Shown in pieces: positions 14,843-23,808 of a stretch of 37,435 nucleotides of DNA. The notes beneath the pieces are model-generated. The model was not told where the DNA came from, did no database searches, and was given only the letters and a program-made list of their open reading frames with translations. Each line of letters begins with the position of its first letter. Within the stretch, counting starts at the first letter, position 1. Source of the stretch: an uncultured Collinsella sp. Lineage in GTDB: Bacteria > Actinomycetota > Coriobacteriia > Coriobacteriales > Coriobacteriaceae. The translations under genes were made by a program, and so were the position numbers. Location: the NCBI GenBank assembly GCA_902470345.1, contig CABRGB010000013.1:1-37435 (forward strand). Reading direction: 5' to 3'.

Positions 14843-15607
14843 ATGGCAGGAAGACGCGAGAAACTGCGCCGCGTCGGGATCATCCCCGAATACCGCGGCT
14901 TTACCCCTGACGGCCTGGCGAGCGGAGACGCCATCGACATGACGATCGACGAACTCGAGGTGCTGCGCCTGTGCGACCTGGAAGGCCTTAACCAAGAGAC
15001 AGTCGCACAGCAGATGGGCATCGCGCGCGCCACGGTGGCGGCAATCTGCAGCCGTGCGCATCGCAAGGTAGCAAATGCGCTGGTCAACGGACGAGCGCTC
15101 ATCATCGAGGGCGGCAATATCGCGTACTCCCCCATCACCACAGCGACGGCCGCATGGTCAGCAAAGGAGGTCGACACCATGAGGGTGGCAACCACGTACG
15201 ACAACGGCAACATCTTTATGCACTTTGGCCGCAGCGAGCAGTTCAAGATCTACGACATTCAGGACGGCAAGGTGCTCAACGAGCAGGTCGTGGGCACCGG
15301 CGGCACCGGTCACGGCGCCCTGGCGGGTCTGCTTGCCAACGGTGGCGTTGACACGCTCATTTGCGGCGGTATCGGCGGCGGCGCCATCAACGCGCTTGCC
15401 CAAGCCGGCATCACGGTGTACGCAGGAGCCCAGGGCAGCTGCGACGCTTGTGTCGAGGCCCTTATCGCCGGAACGCTCGCACAGAACGGCGAGGCCACGT
15501 GCGGCTGCCACGGCCATGACCACGACCACGCCCACGAACATGGCAAGTCCTGCAGCTGCCACGGCCATCACGAGCACGAGGGCCACGAGGGCTGCGGCTG
15601 CCACTAA
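14843..15607 (+). CDS. DUF134 DNA-binding domain fused to a NifX/NifB-type domain with a His/Cys-rich tail
   Basis: The 254-residue product has three parts. Residues 1-100 match DUF134, a sigma-70-region-4-like helix-turn-helix family (LRLCDLEGLNQETVAQQMG, about 41-59). Residues 113-215 match the dinitrogenase iron-molybdenum cofactor (NifX/NafY) fold, starting MRVATTYDNGN and continuing to GGIGGGAINALAQAGI. The tail 219-254 is dense in His and Cys (CGCHGHDHDHAHEHG, then CSCHGHHEHEG and CGCH) and probably binds metal. These two domains are often separate neighbouring genes. Here the junction carries a full ribosome binding site and in-frame ATG at codon 113, so a shorter NifX-only protein may also be made. 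AAGGAGG precedes the first ATG. No nitrogenase genes are nearby; a role in metal or Fe-S handling is inferred. Confidence 0.85.
   Translation: MAGRREKLRRVGIIPEYRGFTPDGLASGDAIDMTIDELEVLRLCDLEGLNQETVAQQMGIARATVAAICSRAHRKVANALVNGRALIIEGGNIAYSPITTATAAWSAKEVDTMRVATTYDNGNIFMHFGRSEQFKIYDIQDGKVLNEQVVGTGGTGHGALAGLLANGGVDTLICGGIGGGAINALAQAGITVYAGAQGSCDACVEALIAGTLAQNGEATCGCHGHDHDHAHEHGKSCSCHGHHEHEGHEGCGCH
15163..15181 (+). promoter_or_regulatory. Internal ribosome binding site and in-frame ATG
   Basis: AAAGGAGG (15163-15170) lies eight bases before an ATG (15179-15181) in the same frame as the upstream start. It falls exactly where the NifX-type domain begins. It is as strong as any ribosome binding site in the window. 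Confidence 0.65.
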
Positions 15608-15670
15608 CGGCACGGCACCGCGAGCTCAGGGCACGACGCTGCATGCTGCCAAACAATCAAAGCCAACAAC

Positions 15671-15702
15671 AAAGGCCACCCGGTAGCTTCCGAGTGGCCT
15701 TT
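15671..15702. terminator. Hairpin terminator between the DUF134-NifX gene and ffh
   Basis: The arms AAAGGCCAC (15671-15679) and GTGGCCTTT (15694-15702) form a 9-bp stem, with a CG/CG extension inside the loop. T-rich sequence follows on the minus strand (TTTGTTGTTGG), so it best serves ffh; on the plus strand it can also serve the convergent gene. Confidence 0.75.
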
Positions 15703-15727
15703 GCCATATCAAGCTGGAATTACAGCC

Positions 15728-17203
15728 CTATTTCTTATTGCGCATCTGCGCTTCCATCTGGCGCAGCAGGTCCATATCGGACTTGGGGCCGCCCGTTCCC
15801 AGGCCGCCCATGCCGCCCAGACCCATAGCGTCCAGGCCAGGGATATTGGGCATGCGCATCTTCTTGCCCTTCTTACCCTTTTTGCCCTTCTTGCCACCAG
15901 CCTGTGCCTGATTGGCCATCGTGCGCATGCGGCCCATCATCTTATTCATCTCGCCCCACTGCTTCATAAGGCTGTTGACCTCGGTGGGGGTTACGCCGGC
16001 GCCCTTGGCGATACGCGCGCGACGCTGGCCGTTGATGATGGAGGGACGCAGGCGCTCCTCCTTGGTCATCGACATGATGATGGCCTCGTTCTTATCGAAG
16101 ATACCCTCGTCCAGGTTGCCGCCCATTTGGTTGAGCGCGCGCTGGCCACCGGGGAGCATGCCCAGGATGCCCTTCATGCCGCCCATCTTCTTGACGGCTT
16201 TCATCTGGTCGAGCATATCGTTCATGGTGAAGCCCTCGCGCAGCATACGCTCGGCAGCCTCGAGCTGCTCTGCATCGGCTGCCTCCTGGGCCTTCTCGAT
16301 AATGCCGACGACGTCGCCCATGCCTAAGATGCGCTTGGCCATGCGATCGGGATAGAACGGCTCAAGCGAATCGGGTTTCTCGCCCATGCTCACAAACTTG
16401 ATGGGCTTGCCGGTCACTTGACGCACCGAAAGCGCGCCGCCGCCACGGGCGTCACCGTCGAGCTTGGAGATAATCACGCCATCAAAGTCGGTGCGCTCGG
16501 CAAACGTCGAGACCACGTTGACGATGTCTTGGCCGGTCATGGCGTCGACGACCATCAGCACCTGGTCGGGCTTGACGGCCTTCTTGATGTCCACGGCCTC
16601 CTGCATCATCTGCTCGTCGATCTGAAGACGACCGGCGGTATCGACAATGACCACATCGCGCAGGTGGTCGACGGCCTCCTGGATGGCACCCTTGGCGATG
16701 TCGACCGGGTGCGCACCGTCACCGCGGAAGACCGGCACGCCGATCTCGCCACCGAGCGTGGCCAGCTGGTCGGCAGCGGCGGGGCGGTAGACGTCGCACG
16801 CGGCGAGCAGCGGCGAGCGGCCCTGCTTCTTGAGCAGGTAAGCAAGCTTTACGGCCGCCGTGGTCTTACCGGAGCCCTGCAGGCCCACGAGCATGATGAC
16901 ATTGGGAATACGGTTGCTAAAGACGAGCTTGCTCTCGGTTGAGCCGAGCATCTCGGTGAGCTCGTCGAGCACGATCTTGACGACGTTTTGCGCCGGCGAC
17001 AGCGACTCCATGACCTCGGCGGTCATGCAGCGCTCCTTGGTCTTGGCAACGAACTCCTTGACGACCTTAAAGTTAACGTCAGCCTCGAGTAGCGCCATGC
17101 GAATATCACGCATGGCCGAGGTAATATCGGCCTCGGTCAGCTTACCCTTACCGCGCAGGCGGTCAAATGTGTCGTTGAGGCGATCGCTCAGGGAATCAAA
17201 CAC
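15728..17203 (-). CDS. ffh: Signal recognition particle protein Ffh
   Basis: This GTPase binds signal sequences on nascent chains and delivers ribosomes to FtsY at the membrane. The N domain (1-90) is followed by the G domain with GLQGSGKTT (107-115), DTAGR and the block TKLDGDARGG, read here as SKLDGDARGGGALS. The C-terminal M domain (about 300-440) is Met-rich (MLREGFTMNDMLDQM), and ends in a Gly/Met tail (GLGGMGGLGTGG) plus basic KKGKKGKKGKK. The 491-residue length is slightly above average because of this tail. The start is GTG with AAGGAG six bases upstream, 10 bases after ftsY, so receptor and particle protein are made together. I saw no SRP RNA gene in the window. Confidence 0.97.
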   Translation of the reverse strand: MFDSLSDRLNDTFDRLRGKGKLTEADITSAMRDIRMALLEADVNFKVVKEFVAKTKERCMTAEVMESLSPAQNVVKIVLDELTEMLGSTESKLVFSNRIPNVIMLVGLQGSGKTTAAVKLAYLLKKQGRSPLLAACDVYRPAAADQLATLGGEIGVPVFRGDGAHPVDIAKGAIQEAVDHLRDVVIVDTAGRLQIDEQMMQEAVDIKKAVKPDQVLMVVDAMTGQDIVNVVSTFAERTDFDGVIISKLDGDARGGGALSVRQVTGKPIKFVSMGEKPDSLEPFYPDRMAKRILGMGDVVGIIEKAQEAADAEQLEAAERMLREGFTMNDMLDQMKAVKKMGGMKGILGMLPGGQRALNQMGGNLDEGIFDKNEAIIMSMTKEERLRPSIINGQRRARIAKGAGVTPTEVNSLMKQWGEMNKMMGRMRTMANQAQAGGKKGKKGKKGKKMRMPNIPGLDAMGLGGMGGLGTGGPKSDMDLLRQMEAQMRNKK

Positions 17204-17213
17204 TGGTCACTCC

Positions 17214-18131
17214 TTAGTTGGACTCGCCCACCAGGGCGCGGCAGAAATCTTTGGCGTTAAACTCCTGCAGGTCATCGACCTGCTCGCCCACGCCGATGCG
17301 CAGGATCGGGAGCTTGAGTTTCTCGGCCACGGCCATGGCGATACCGCCCTTAGCCGTGCCGTCGAGCTTAGTCATGATAATACCGTCCAGGCCCAGCGCC
17401 TCGTTAAACTCGAGCGCCTGGTTCAGACCGTTCTGACCAGTGGCGGCATCGATCACAAGCACGACCGAGACCGGCATGGGACCGGCGGCCATATTGGCGG
17501 CGCGCTTACGGGTCACATTGACCACCTTGGCGAGCTCGCGCATGAGCTCGGGGCTCGTGTGCAGACGACCGGCGGTATCGATGAGCACCAGGTCGCTGCC
17601 GCGCTTATCGGCCTCGTCGAGCACGTCATAGCACACGCTTGCCGGATCGGAGCCGCGGTCACGCTTGATAACCGGTACGCCGGCACGCTGACCCCACACA
17701 TCAAGCTGCTCGATGGCGGCGGCGCGGAAGGTGTCGGCCGAACCGATCACCACGTTCTTGCCGCGGGCGGCCATGGCGCTCGCAATCTTACCGACCGTGG
17801 TGGTCTTGCCGGCGCCGTTGATGCCGACAAACAGCACGCAGCTCGGCGTATCGGCGAACGGATCGCGCTCGATGGGCACAAAGTGCTGTTCAAGCTGCTC
17901 AGCCAGGGCACGACGGAGCTGCGGGGCGGTCTTGAGGTTCTTCTTGGCAGCGGCATCACGCAGGTCATCGGAGACTTGAATGGCGACCTCGGCACCCATG
18001 TCACCCATAACGAGGGTGTCCTCAAGGTCCTCCCAAAAATCCTCGTCGACCTCACCGCCAAAGTAGAAGACCTCGTTAAGGGCCTCGCGGCTGCGCTCAA
18101 GTCCGCGCGAGAGTGCGTCAAAAAATCCCAT
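17214..18131 (-). CDS. ftsY: Signal recognition particle receptor FtsY
   Basis: FtsY is the membrane-associated GTPase that receives SRP-ribosome complexes. The NG core is complete: N domain (about 1-90), P-loop GINGAGKTTTVGK (103-115), DTAGRLHT, and TKLDGTAKGG near residue 270. It lacks the long acidic A domain of the enterobacterial protein, as is common in Gram-positive bacteria; the N-terminus (MGFFDALSRGLERSREAL) is an amphipathic helix suited to lipid contact. The ATG overlaps the smc stop codon by one base (TAATG), indicating translational coupling, and ffh follows after 10 bases. Confidence 0.97.
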   Translation of the reverse strand: MGFFDALSRGLERSREALNEVFYFGGEVDEDFWEDLEDTLVMGDMGAEVAIQVSDDLRDAAAKKNLKTAPQLRRALAEQLEQHFVPIERDPFADTPSCVLFVGINGAGKTTTVGKIASAMAARGKNVVIGSADTFRAAAIEQLDVWGQRAGVPVIKRDRGSDPASVCYDVLDEADKRGSDLVLIDTAGRLHTSPELMRELAKVVNVTRKRAANMAAGPMPVSVVLVIDAATGQNGLNQALEFNEALGLDGIIMTKLDGTAKGGIAMAVAEKLKLPILRIGVGEQVDDLQEFNAKDFCRALVGESN

Positions 18132-21100
18132 TATGCATTCACGACCTTTCCGGTTTCGCGATCGAGTTTTTGCGAGACGACGCGACTGACGCCGTCGGCT
18201 TGCATCGAGACGCCGTAGAGAACGTCAGCATCCTCCATAGTACGGCGCTGATGAGAGATTACCAAGAGCTGCGTATCGGAACGCAGCACATCGAGGGCGC
18301 CGATGAGCTTGGACAGGTTGGCGTCGTCGAGCGCAGCCTCGACCTCGTCCAGCACATAGAACGGCACCGTGCGCGTGCGATACACGGCAAAGAGCAGGGC
18401 GAGCGCCGTCAGGCTCTTCTCGCCACCCGACATGAGCATCATCTTGGTGATGCGCTTGCCGCGCGGCTGCGCCACGACCTCAATGCCCGTCTCGGCCGGA
18501 TGCTCGGGGTCGGTCATCTCCAGATGCGCCTGACCACCCGGGAACAGCATGGCAAAGATCTCGCGGAAGTTCGCATCGACCTTCTCAAACGTCACTAGGA
18601 ACGCCTTGCGCATCTTGCGGTCGATCGCCACGGTGATCTTGGTGAGCGCCTTGCGCGCGCTCTCCAGATCGGCCAGCTGCTCCTCGATGTAATCGGCACG
18701 GCGCTTGAGCTGCTCGTACTCCTCCATAGCGACTTGGTTCACAGGGCCCAAGTTGTTGATCTGGCGCACGAGTTGGTTAAGCTCGCGCTCGGCGGCGTCG
18801 CGATCGGTGGGCGCCGGCAGCATGAGCGCTTCCTCGAGCACCGTGGTACCGTCAGCGGTGATGGCCTTGATGGCAGCCTCGACCTGCACCTCGAGCTTGC
18901 CGCGCGCCACCTTGAACTCATTTTGCGTCGTGGCGGCAGCATCGACCCTCTCTTTGGCGCGGGCGACCTCGGTCTTGGCGTCCTCGATGGTCTTCTTGAG
19001 CGAGGCCGAGTCCGCTTCCTCGAGCGAAGCCTGATCGCGCAGGCGCGCAGCCCAGTCCGAGGCGCGCTCCAACAGGGCAGAATAGCGCTCGTGCATGGGA
19101 TCGACGCGAAGGCGCAGCAGCTCAAGCGAGCGCGAGGCCTGGCGTGTTCCGCGGATACGGCGGTCGATGCCCTCCAGGCGATGCTCCAGGTCGGGCACGC
19201 GGCCCCTCAGAGAACGAAGACGCTCGCTCGTCTGGGCCAGGCGCACCTTGGCGTCGGCGAGCTTACCGGCTGCCTCGGAATCGTCACGGCGCACGCGATC
19301 GAGCTCGTCGTTGGCCTCGGCAATCTGCAAGCCTAAGTCGCTCGCCTGCGCACGGGACTCGTCACGCGAACGAGTGAGCTCGTCCACGCGCGGACGTGCG
19401 GCACGAACGGCCTCTGCGGCCTGCTCGCGGCGCTTGGAAATGCGCACGCGCTCGACCTCGGCATTGTTGGCACTCTGCTCCAGGCGGCCGATCTCGGACA
19501 GCAGGGAGCGACGCTCGCCCTCAAGGCGGGCAATCTCGCCGGCAGCATCGCCCTCGGCAGCACGGGCCTCTTCAACGGCCGCATTGGCCTCGACGACCTG
19601 ATCAGAAACATGCTCAAACGCGGCAGCAAGATCGGGCTCCAGGCCCTCCAGCTCGCGGATACGACGCTTGCGCTCCAGAGCGCCCGAAGCCTCGCCGGCA
19701 TCAAGCCCCACGCGAACCAGGCCGCCGCAGGCAACGCGTGCGCCATCGGGAGTCACATAGGTCACGCCATCAACGACCGGCGCGGACAGCGCACAAGGCA
19801 AGTCATCGACCACGTAATAGCCGCCGAGCAATGCCTCGACGACCGGACCGTAGCCCGCACGCACGGACAGACGATCAACAAGACGGGTACCGGCGGCACC
19901 CTCGGCGGCCGCAGAGCCACTCACGCTGCGCGCCACCAGCAGCGCCTCGCCCGAGGCCTTCTTCTGGTCCAGGGCGGCGCGACCGGCGCGCTCAAGTGCG
20001 GCAGCGTTATCGAACAACAGGGCATCGATATCGCCGGCGAGCAGCTGCTCAACCAGGCCCTCAAGCTCACGAGGTGCCTCGAGCACATCGCCCAGACGGC
20101 CCGAGACATCGTCGCCCAGCGCGCCCACCAGACGGCTTACGAGCGGCGAGCTGTCGGCCATGCGAGCATCAAGCTTCTTTTGGCTGGCAAGCTCCGAGCG
20201 CACCTCGGACAGCTTATTGCGCGCCTCGCTCTCGCGATTACGCAAGTCCTTAAGGGCTGCACGGGCGACCTCGGTAGCCTCACGCGCATCGCTCTGGGCC
20301 TGACGAGCCGCCTCAAGGGCACTCTCAAGCTCCTCAGCACGGTTGCGGCGGCTATCAAGCGATGCCGTGACCTCCTCGAGCTGCTCATCGATCTGCTCCA
20401 GGCGCGAGGCATACATGTTGTCCTCGACCTCGGCATTGGAAAGCGAATCCTTTACCTTGGCGAGCTCGAGCGCAGCATTATCGGCAACGCGCTGCACATC
20501 GCGCTGCTCGCGCGTGAGCTGCGAAATCTGCGCATCGAGCGCCACGCGGCGTTCGTGAAGCTCGGCGGCGGCAGGACCAGCGGCGTCGACGTCCTCCTGG
20601 GCCTGCATATGCGCGCCGGTCACTTCCTCAAGCTGGGCACGCGCATCCTCGAGCTCCTCGACCACGCGACGACGCTGATGCTCGGAGCTCGAGATCTGGC
20701 CGCGCATGTCGGACAGGCGCGACACCATGTTGTGGCCCTTTTCCTCGAGCAGGCGCATGTCGGAGTTAATGCGACCGACCACATCTTGCATATGGCGGCG
20801 CTGCTCGCCCAAGTCGCCCACAAACAGGCCCTTTTCCTCGAGCATGACCTGGAGCTTCTCGAGCTCGCGCTCTTTCTCACCCAGGCGGTACTGCGCGAGC
20901 TCCAGCTCGGCGGCGCCCTCCTTAGAACGGCTCTCCAGGTCGTTCCACTGCGATTGCAGCGAACGGAGCTCATCGACTGCCAGCATCTGCGTAAGCTCGT
21001 TCGCGCGCGAGGACAGCTCTTTGTACTTGCGCGCGCGATCGACCTGACGCTCCAGCGGTCGCAGCTGACGGGCGATTTCCTTGTTGATATCGCGGGCACG

Positions 21101-21667
21101 GGTAAGGTGCTCGTCCATCGACTTGATCTTTTTGAGCGCACGCTCCTTGCGGCGCTTGTGCTTGGAGATGCCGGCGGCCTCCTCAATGAGGGCACGGCGC
21201 TCCTCGGGACGGCTCTGCAAAATGGCGTCGAGCTTGCCCTGGCTGATGATGGAATGCGTATCCTTGCCCAGTCCCGAATCGTGCAGGATGTCCTGGATGT
21301 CCATCAGACGGCACGGGCTCGAGTTGATGAGGTACTCACTCTCGCCCGAGCGATACATGCGGCGGGTGATAGCCACCTCGTCAAAGTCGACGGGAAGCAT
21401 ATGGTCCGAGTTGTCGAGCACCAGCGTGACCTCGGCCACACCCACCGGCTTGCGCGCCGACGAGCCCGAGAAGATGACGTCTTCCATGGCCTGGCCGCGC
21501 AGCTGCTTGGCGCTCTGCTCGCCCAGGACCCACAGAATCGAGTCGGAGATGTTCGATTTTCCCGAGCCGTTGGGACCGACGATGACGGTCAGGCCCGGCT
21601 CAAACGTCATATGGGCGCGGTCGGCAAACGACTTGAACCCTTTGAGCGTGAGGGACTTGAGATACAC
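18131..21667 (-). CDS. smc: Chromosome segregation ATPase SMC
   Basis: SMC organises and compacts the chromosome as a long antiparallel coiled-coil dimer. The 1178-residue protein has the N-terminal Walker A GPNGSGKSN (32-40), two heptad-rich coiled-coil arms rich in Glu, Arg and Ala, a hinge around 510-660 containing Gly-rich blocks (VVEALLGGYYVVDD and TPDGARVACGGLVR), and the C-terminal ABC signature LMSGGEKSLTALAL with Walker B YVLDEVEAALDD. The start is GTG with GAGGA close upstream, 10 bases after rnc. The partner genes scpA and scpB are not in this window. The rnc-smc-ftsY-ffh order is widespread in Gram-positive bacteria. Confidence 0.97.
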   Translation of the reverse strand: MYLKSLTLKGFKSFADRAHMTFEPGLTVIVGPNGSGKSNISDSILWVLGEQSAKQLRGQAMEDVIFSGSSARKPVGVAEVTLVLDNSDHMLPVDFDEVAITRRMYRSGESEYLINSSPCRLMDIQDILHDSGLGKDTHSIISQGKLDAILQSRPEERRALIEEAAGISKHKRRKERALKKIKSMDEHLTRARDINKEIARQLRPLERQVDRARKYKELSSRANELTQMLAVDELRSLQSQWNDLESRSKEGAAELELAQYRLGEKERELEKLQVMLEEKGLFVGDLGEQRRHMQDVVGRINSDMRLLEEKGHNMVSRLSDMRGQISSSEHQRRRVVEELEDARAQLEEVTGAHMQAQEDVDAAGPAAAELHERRVALDAQISQLTREQRDVQRVADNAALELAKVKDSLSNAEVEDNMYASRLEQIDEQLEEVTASLDSRRNRAEELESALEAARQAQSDAREATEVARAALKDLRNRESEARNKLSEVRSELASQKKLDARMADSSPLVSRLVGALGDDVSGRLGDVLEAPRELEGLVEQLLAGDIDALLFDNAAALERAGRAALDQKKASGEALLVARSVSGSAAAEGAAGTRLVDRLSVRAGYGPVVEALLGGYYVVDDLPCALSAPVVDGVTYVTPDGARVACGGLVRVGLDAGEASGALERKRRIRELEGLEPDLAAAFEHVSDQVVEANAAVEEARAAEGDAAGEIARLEGERRSLLSEIGRLEQSANNAEVERVRISKRREQAAEAVRAARPRVDELTRSRDESRAQASDLGLQIAEANDELDRVRRDDSEAAGKLADAKVRLAQTSERLRSLRGRVPDLEHRLEGIDRRIRGTRQASRSLELLRLRVDPMHERYSALLERASDWAARLRDQASLEEADSASLKKTIEDAKTEVARAKERVDAAATTQNEFKVARGKLEVQVEAAIKAITADGTTVLEEALMLPAPTDRDAAERELNQLVRQINNLGPVNQVAMEEYEQLKRRADYIEEQLADLESARKALTKITVAIDRKMRKAFLVTFEKVDANFREIFAMLFPGGQAHLEMTDPEHPAETGIEVVAQPRGKRITKMMLMSGGEKSLTALALLFAVYRTRTVPFYVLDEVEAALDDANLSKLIGALDVLRSDTQLLVISHQRRTMEDADVLYGVSMQADGVSRVVSQKLDRETGKVVNA

Positions 21668-21677
21668 GGTTCCTCGC

Positions 21678-22403
21678 TTAAACAGGCTTCTTGTTCAGAA
21701 TCACGCCGTTGGTGGTGTAACCCATGCGGTCGAGTGCCTCAAGCGCGGCAGCTCCCTCGGCCTCCTTCTTGGAGGAACCGGTGCCGCGGCCCTGGCGGAT
21801 ACCGTCAATGAGCACCACGGCGGTAAAGGTCGGTGCGTGTGCCGGACCCTCAGAGCCAACGAGCTTGTACGCCGGAGGCTCGTGGCCGTCGGCCTGCACG
21901 CACTCCTGCAAAAACGACTTGGGGTTCGCGGGGTGCTCGGCACGCTCGGAAGCCAGGTGCGGCTTAAGCGTGCGGTGGATAAAGTCCGCCGCAACGTCCC
22001 AGCCGGCATCCAGGTACAGGGCGCCCACGAGCGACTCGTAGACGTTCTCGAGCGCCGAATGCAGGCCGCGCGCGCCCGTGCCGGTCTCGGAGGCACCAAA
22101 GATGATAATGTCGTCGATGCCCAGCTCATGGGACACCTCGGACAGCGTGGCACCCGAGACGAGCGACACCTTCAGGCGTGTAAGCTTGCCCTCGTCAAAC
22201 TCGGGATAGGACTCAAAGAGCGAGCGGGCAACCACAGCGCCCAAAATGGAATCGCCCAAAAACTCAAGGCGCTCATAGCTCGCCGAGACGGGCTGACCTT
22301 CCACGGCAGAGGGGTGCGTGAGCGCCGCACGCAGCAGCACCTTATTATTGAACTCGTGGCCCAGGATTTCCTGGGCGCGTGCGAGTCGTTGAGATAAAGC
22401 CAA
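21678..22403 (-). CDS. rnc: Ribonuclease III
   Basis: RNase III cuts double-stranded RNA in rRNA precursors and some mRNAs. The catalytic signature ERLEFLGDSILG lies at 44-55 (Glu47 and Asp51), with a second acidic cluster in ALENVYESLVGALYLDAG. A double-stranded RNA-binding domain occupies about 160-235 (SFLQECVQADGHEPPAYKLVG, split here as SFLQECVQADG and PPAYKLVGSEG; then GTGSSKKEAEGAAALEAL). The start is TTG, three bases after the acpP stop, with GGAGG eight bases upstream. No ATG or GTG with a comparable site is present, so the rare start seems real. Confidence 0.96.
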   Translation of the reverse strand: MALSQRLARAQEILGHEFNNKVLLRAALTHPSAVEGQPVSASYERLEFLGDSILGAVVARSLFESYPEFDEGKLTRLKVSLVSGATLSEVSHELGIDDIIIFGASETGTGARGLHSALENVYESLVGALYLDAGWDVAADFIHRTLKPHLASERAEHPANPKSFLQECVQADGHEPPAYKLVGSEGPAHAPTFTAVVLIDGIRQGRGTGSSKKEAEGAAALEALDRMGYTTNGVILNKKPV

Positions 22404-22406
22404 GAC

Positions 22407-22649
22407 TTAGGCCTCCTTGGCGTTTTCGATAGCGTCGACAGCGTCGGCGACAGAGTTGAGCGACAGCAGGGTCTCGTCATCGATCTCGAGGTCGAACTCG
22501 TCCTCGATGGCCGTCACCAGCTGCAGACGCTCGAGCGAATCGGCATCGAGATCGTCAAAGGTAGTCTCGTCGCTAATGTCGGCGACATCGACGCCCAGCA
22601 CATCAGCGGCGACTTCGGCGATCTTATCGAAGATTTCGGAGCGGTCCAT
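22407..22649 (-). CDS. acpP: Acyl carrier protein
   Basis: This 80-residue acidic helical protein carries growing fatty acyl chains on a phosphopantetheine arm attached to Ser38, in DLDADSLERLQL. The canonical core is DSL followed by aliphatic residues, and ADSLERLQL fits. It lies between plsX, which uses acyl-ACP to make acyl-phosphate, and rnc, a common arrangement. GAGG precedes the ATG by seven bases. The 124-base gap upstream to plsX may hold its own promoter. Other fatty acid synthesis genes (fabD, fabG, fabF) are absent from this cluster. Confidence 0.96.
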   Translation of the reverse strand: MDRSEIFDKIAEVAADVLGVDVADISDETTFDDLDADSLERLQLVTAIEDEFDLEIDDETLLSLNSVADAVDAIENAKEA

Positions 22650-22720
22650 AGCGCTTCCTCTCGTATTGCGTGAACATCAACGCGCTGGCGCCGCAAGTGC
22701 AGCACCAAGACACGGTTTTG

Positions 22721-22726
22721 ATTCTA
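22721..22726 (-). promoter_or_regulatory. Possible -10 box upstream of acpP
   Basis: TAGAAT on the minus strand lies about 70 bases before the acpP ATG in the plsX-acpP gap. No acceptable -35 box was found at the right distance. Confidence 0.25.
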
Positions 22727-22773
22727 CCCCACGACGAAGGCCGCGAGGCACATAACAGCGCCCTAACTCGCTC

Positions 22774-23793
22774 CTACAAAACGATGCCGTCCATAGAGTT
22801 GGCGACGTTCTCGACCAGCCCGGCGCGCACGGCCTCCGCCGCGGCGAGCGTACCGTTTTTGACGGCCTCGACCGAGGTGGCACCGTGGCCGATCAGGACC
22901 ACGCCACGCAGGCCCAGCAGAATGGCGCCGCCCTTAGCATCGCCCGAGAGCTTTGCCTTAATCTCGCGCATCTGCTTTTTGATGAGCAGCGCGGCAATCT
23001 TGGTGCCGAGCGAAGCCATAAAGGCACCCTTGAGCTCTTGCAGCAAAAACTTAGCGGCGCCCTCGGTTGCCTTGAGCGCGATGTTGCCCGACATGCCATC
23101 GGCAACGACGACGTCAAAGTTACCCGAGGTCAGGTCGGTGCCCTCGCAGTTGCCCACAAAGCCGGGAACGGCGGCCTTCATAGCAGGGAAGCACGCCTTG
23201 GTAAAGTTGGAGCCCTTCTCATCCTCGGTGCCGTTGCCGAGCAGACCGACGCGGGGATGCTCAATGCCCAAGACGACGCGCGCATAGGCGCTACCCATCT
23301 GGGCAAAACGCACCATGTCGTCGACCTCGACATCGGGGTTGGCACCCATGTCGCACAGAACCGTCAGGCCGCCGGCGCGGTTGGGCAGTGCGTTGGTGAG
23401 GCACGGACGTACCGGTTGCTTCTTGCCCTCGGCCTGATACCTAAACGGCGTCACGTAGGCGGTAGCGGCAGCGGTCATGGCGCCGGTGGAGCCGGCAGAG
23501 AAGAACGCATCCGCGTTGCCCTTCTTAATGGCGCGACAGGCAAGCACGATCGAGGACTTGCGCTTGGTCATCACGGCTCGAATGGGATCGTCATCCATGG
23601 CGATGACATCGGGCGCCTCCAAGGCCTCAACGCGAGCGTGAGCCGCGGCAAAGGGGTTCACGATCTCTGCGGGACCGACGGCCAAGACCTCGATATCGGG
23701 ATCCGCAGCAAGCGCCGCCTCGATACCATCGAGAACAACCTGAGGTTTCTCGTCTCCACCCACAACGTCTACACAAACGCGAACGTTACTCAT
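22774..23793 (-). CDS. plsX: Phosphate acyltransferase PlsX
   Basis: PlsX converts acyl-ACP and phosphate to acyl-phosphate, the donor for the first step of phospholipid synthesis. The sequence starts MSNVRVCVDVVGGDEKPQVVLDG, given here as VCVDVVGGDEKP, and includes RKSSIVLACRAIKKGNADAF split as KSSIVLACRAIKKG and DAFFSAGSTGAMTAAA, all characteristic of the family, with GNCEGTDLTSG and VVADGMSGNIALK further on. The start was set at 23793, where AAGGAG lies seven bases upstream; an ATG two codons earlier is too close to that site. It follows rpmF across a terminator-like hairpin, and acpP follows. Confidence 0.95.
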   Translation of the reverse strand: MSNVRVCVDVVGGDEKPQVVLDGIEAALAADPDIEVLAVGPAEIVNPFAAAHARVEALEAPDVIAMDDDPIRAVMTKRKSSIVLACRAIKKGNADAFFSAGSTGAMTAAATAYVTPFRYQAEGKKQPVRPCLTNALPNRAGGLTVLCDMGANPDVEVDDMVRFAQMGSAYARVVLGIEHPRVGLLGNGTEDEKGSNFTKACFPAMKAAVPGFVGNCEGTDLTSGNFDVVVADGMSGNIALKATEGAAKFLLQELKGAFMASLGTKIAALLIKKQMREIKAKLSGDAKGGAILLGLRGVVLIGHGATSVEAVKNGTLAAAEAVRAGLVENVANSMDGIVL

Positions 23794-23808
23794 ATACATA
23801 CTCCTTAT

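Noticed and set aside
14743..15246. Minus-strand frame opposite the DUF134-NifX gene
   Set aside because: It has no ribosome binding site and crosses the divergent promoter region; the plus-strand gene has recognisable domains.
15497..15607. Short His-rich codon repeats as a CRISPR or microsatellite
   Set aside because: The repeats are irregular, in frame and encode the metal-binding-like tail.
15703..17213. SRP RNA (ffs) near ffh
   Set aside because: No Alu/S-domain-like sequence was recognised in the surrounding gaps.
19610..21811. 733-codon plus-strand open frame
   Set aside because: It is a shadow of smc and the end of rnc, with biased composition and no recognisable motif.
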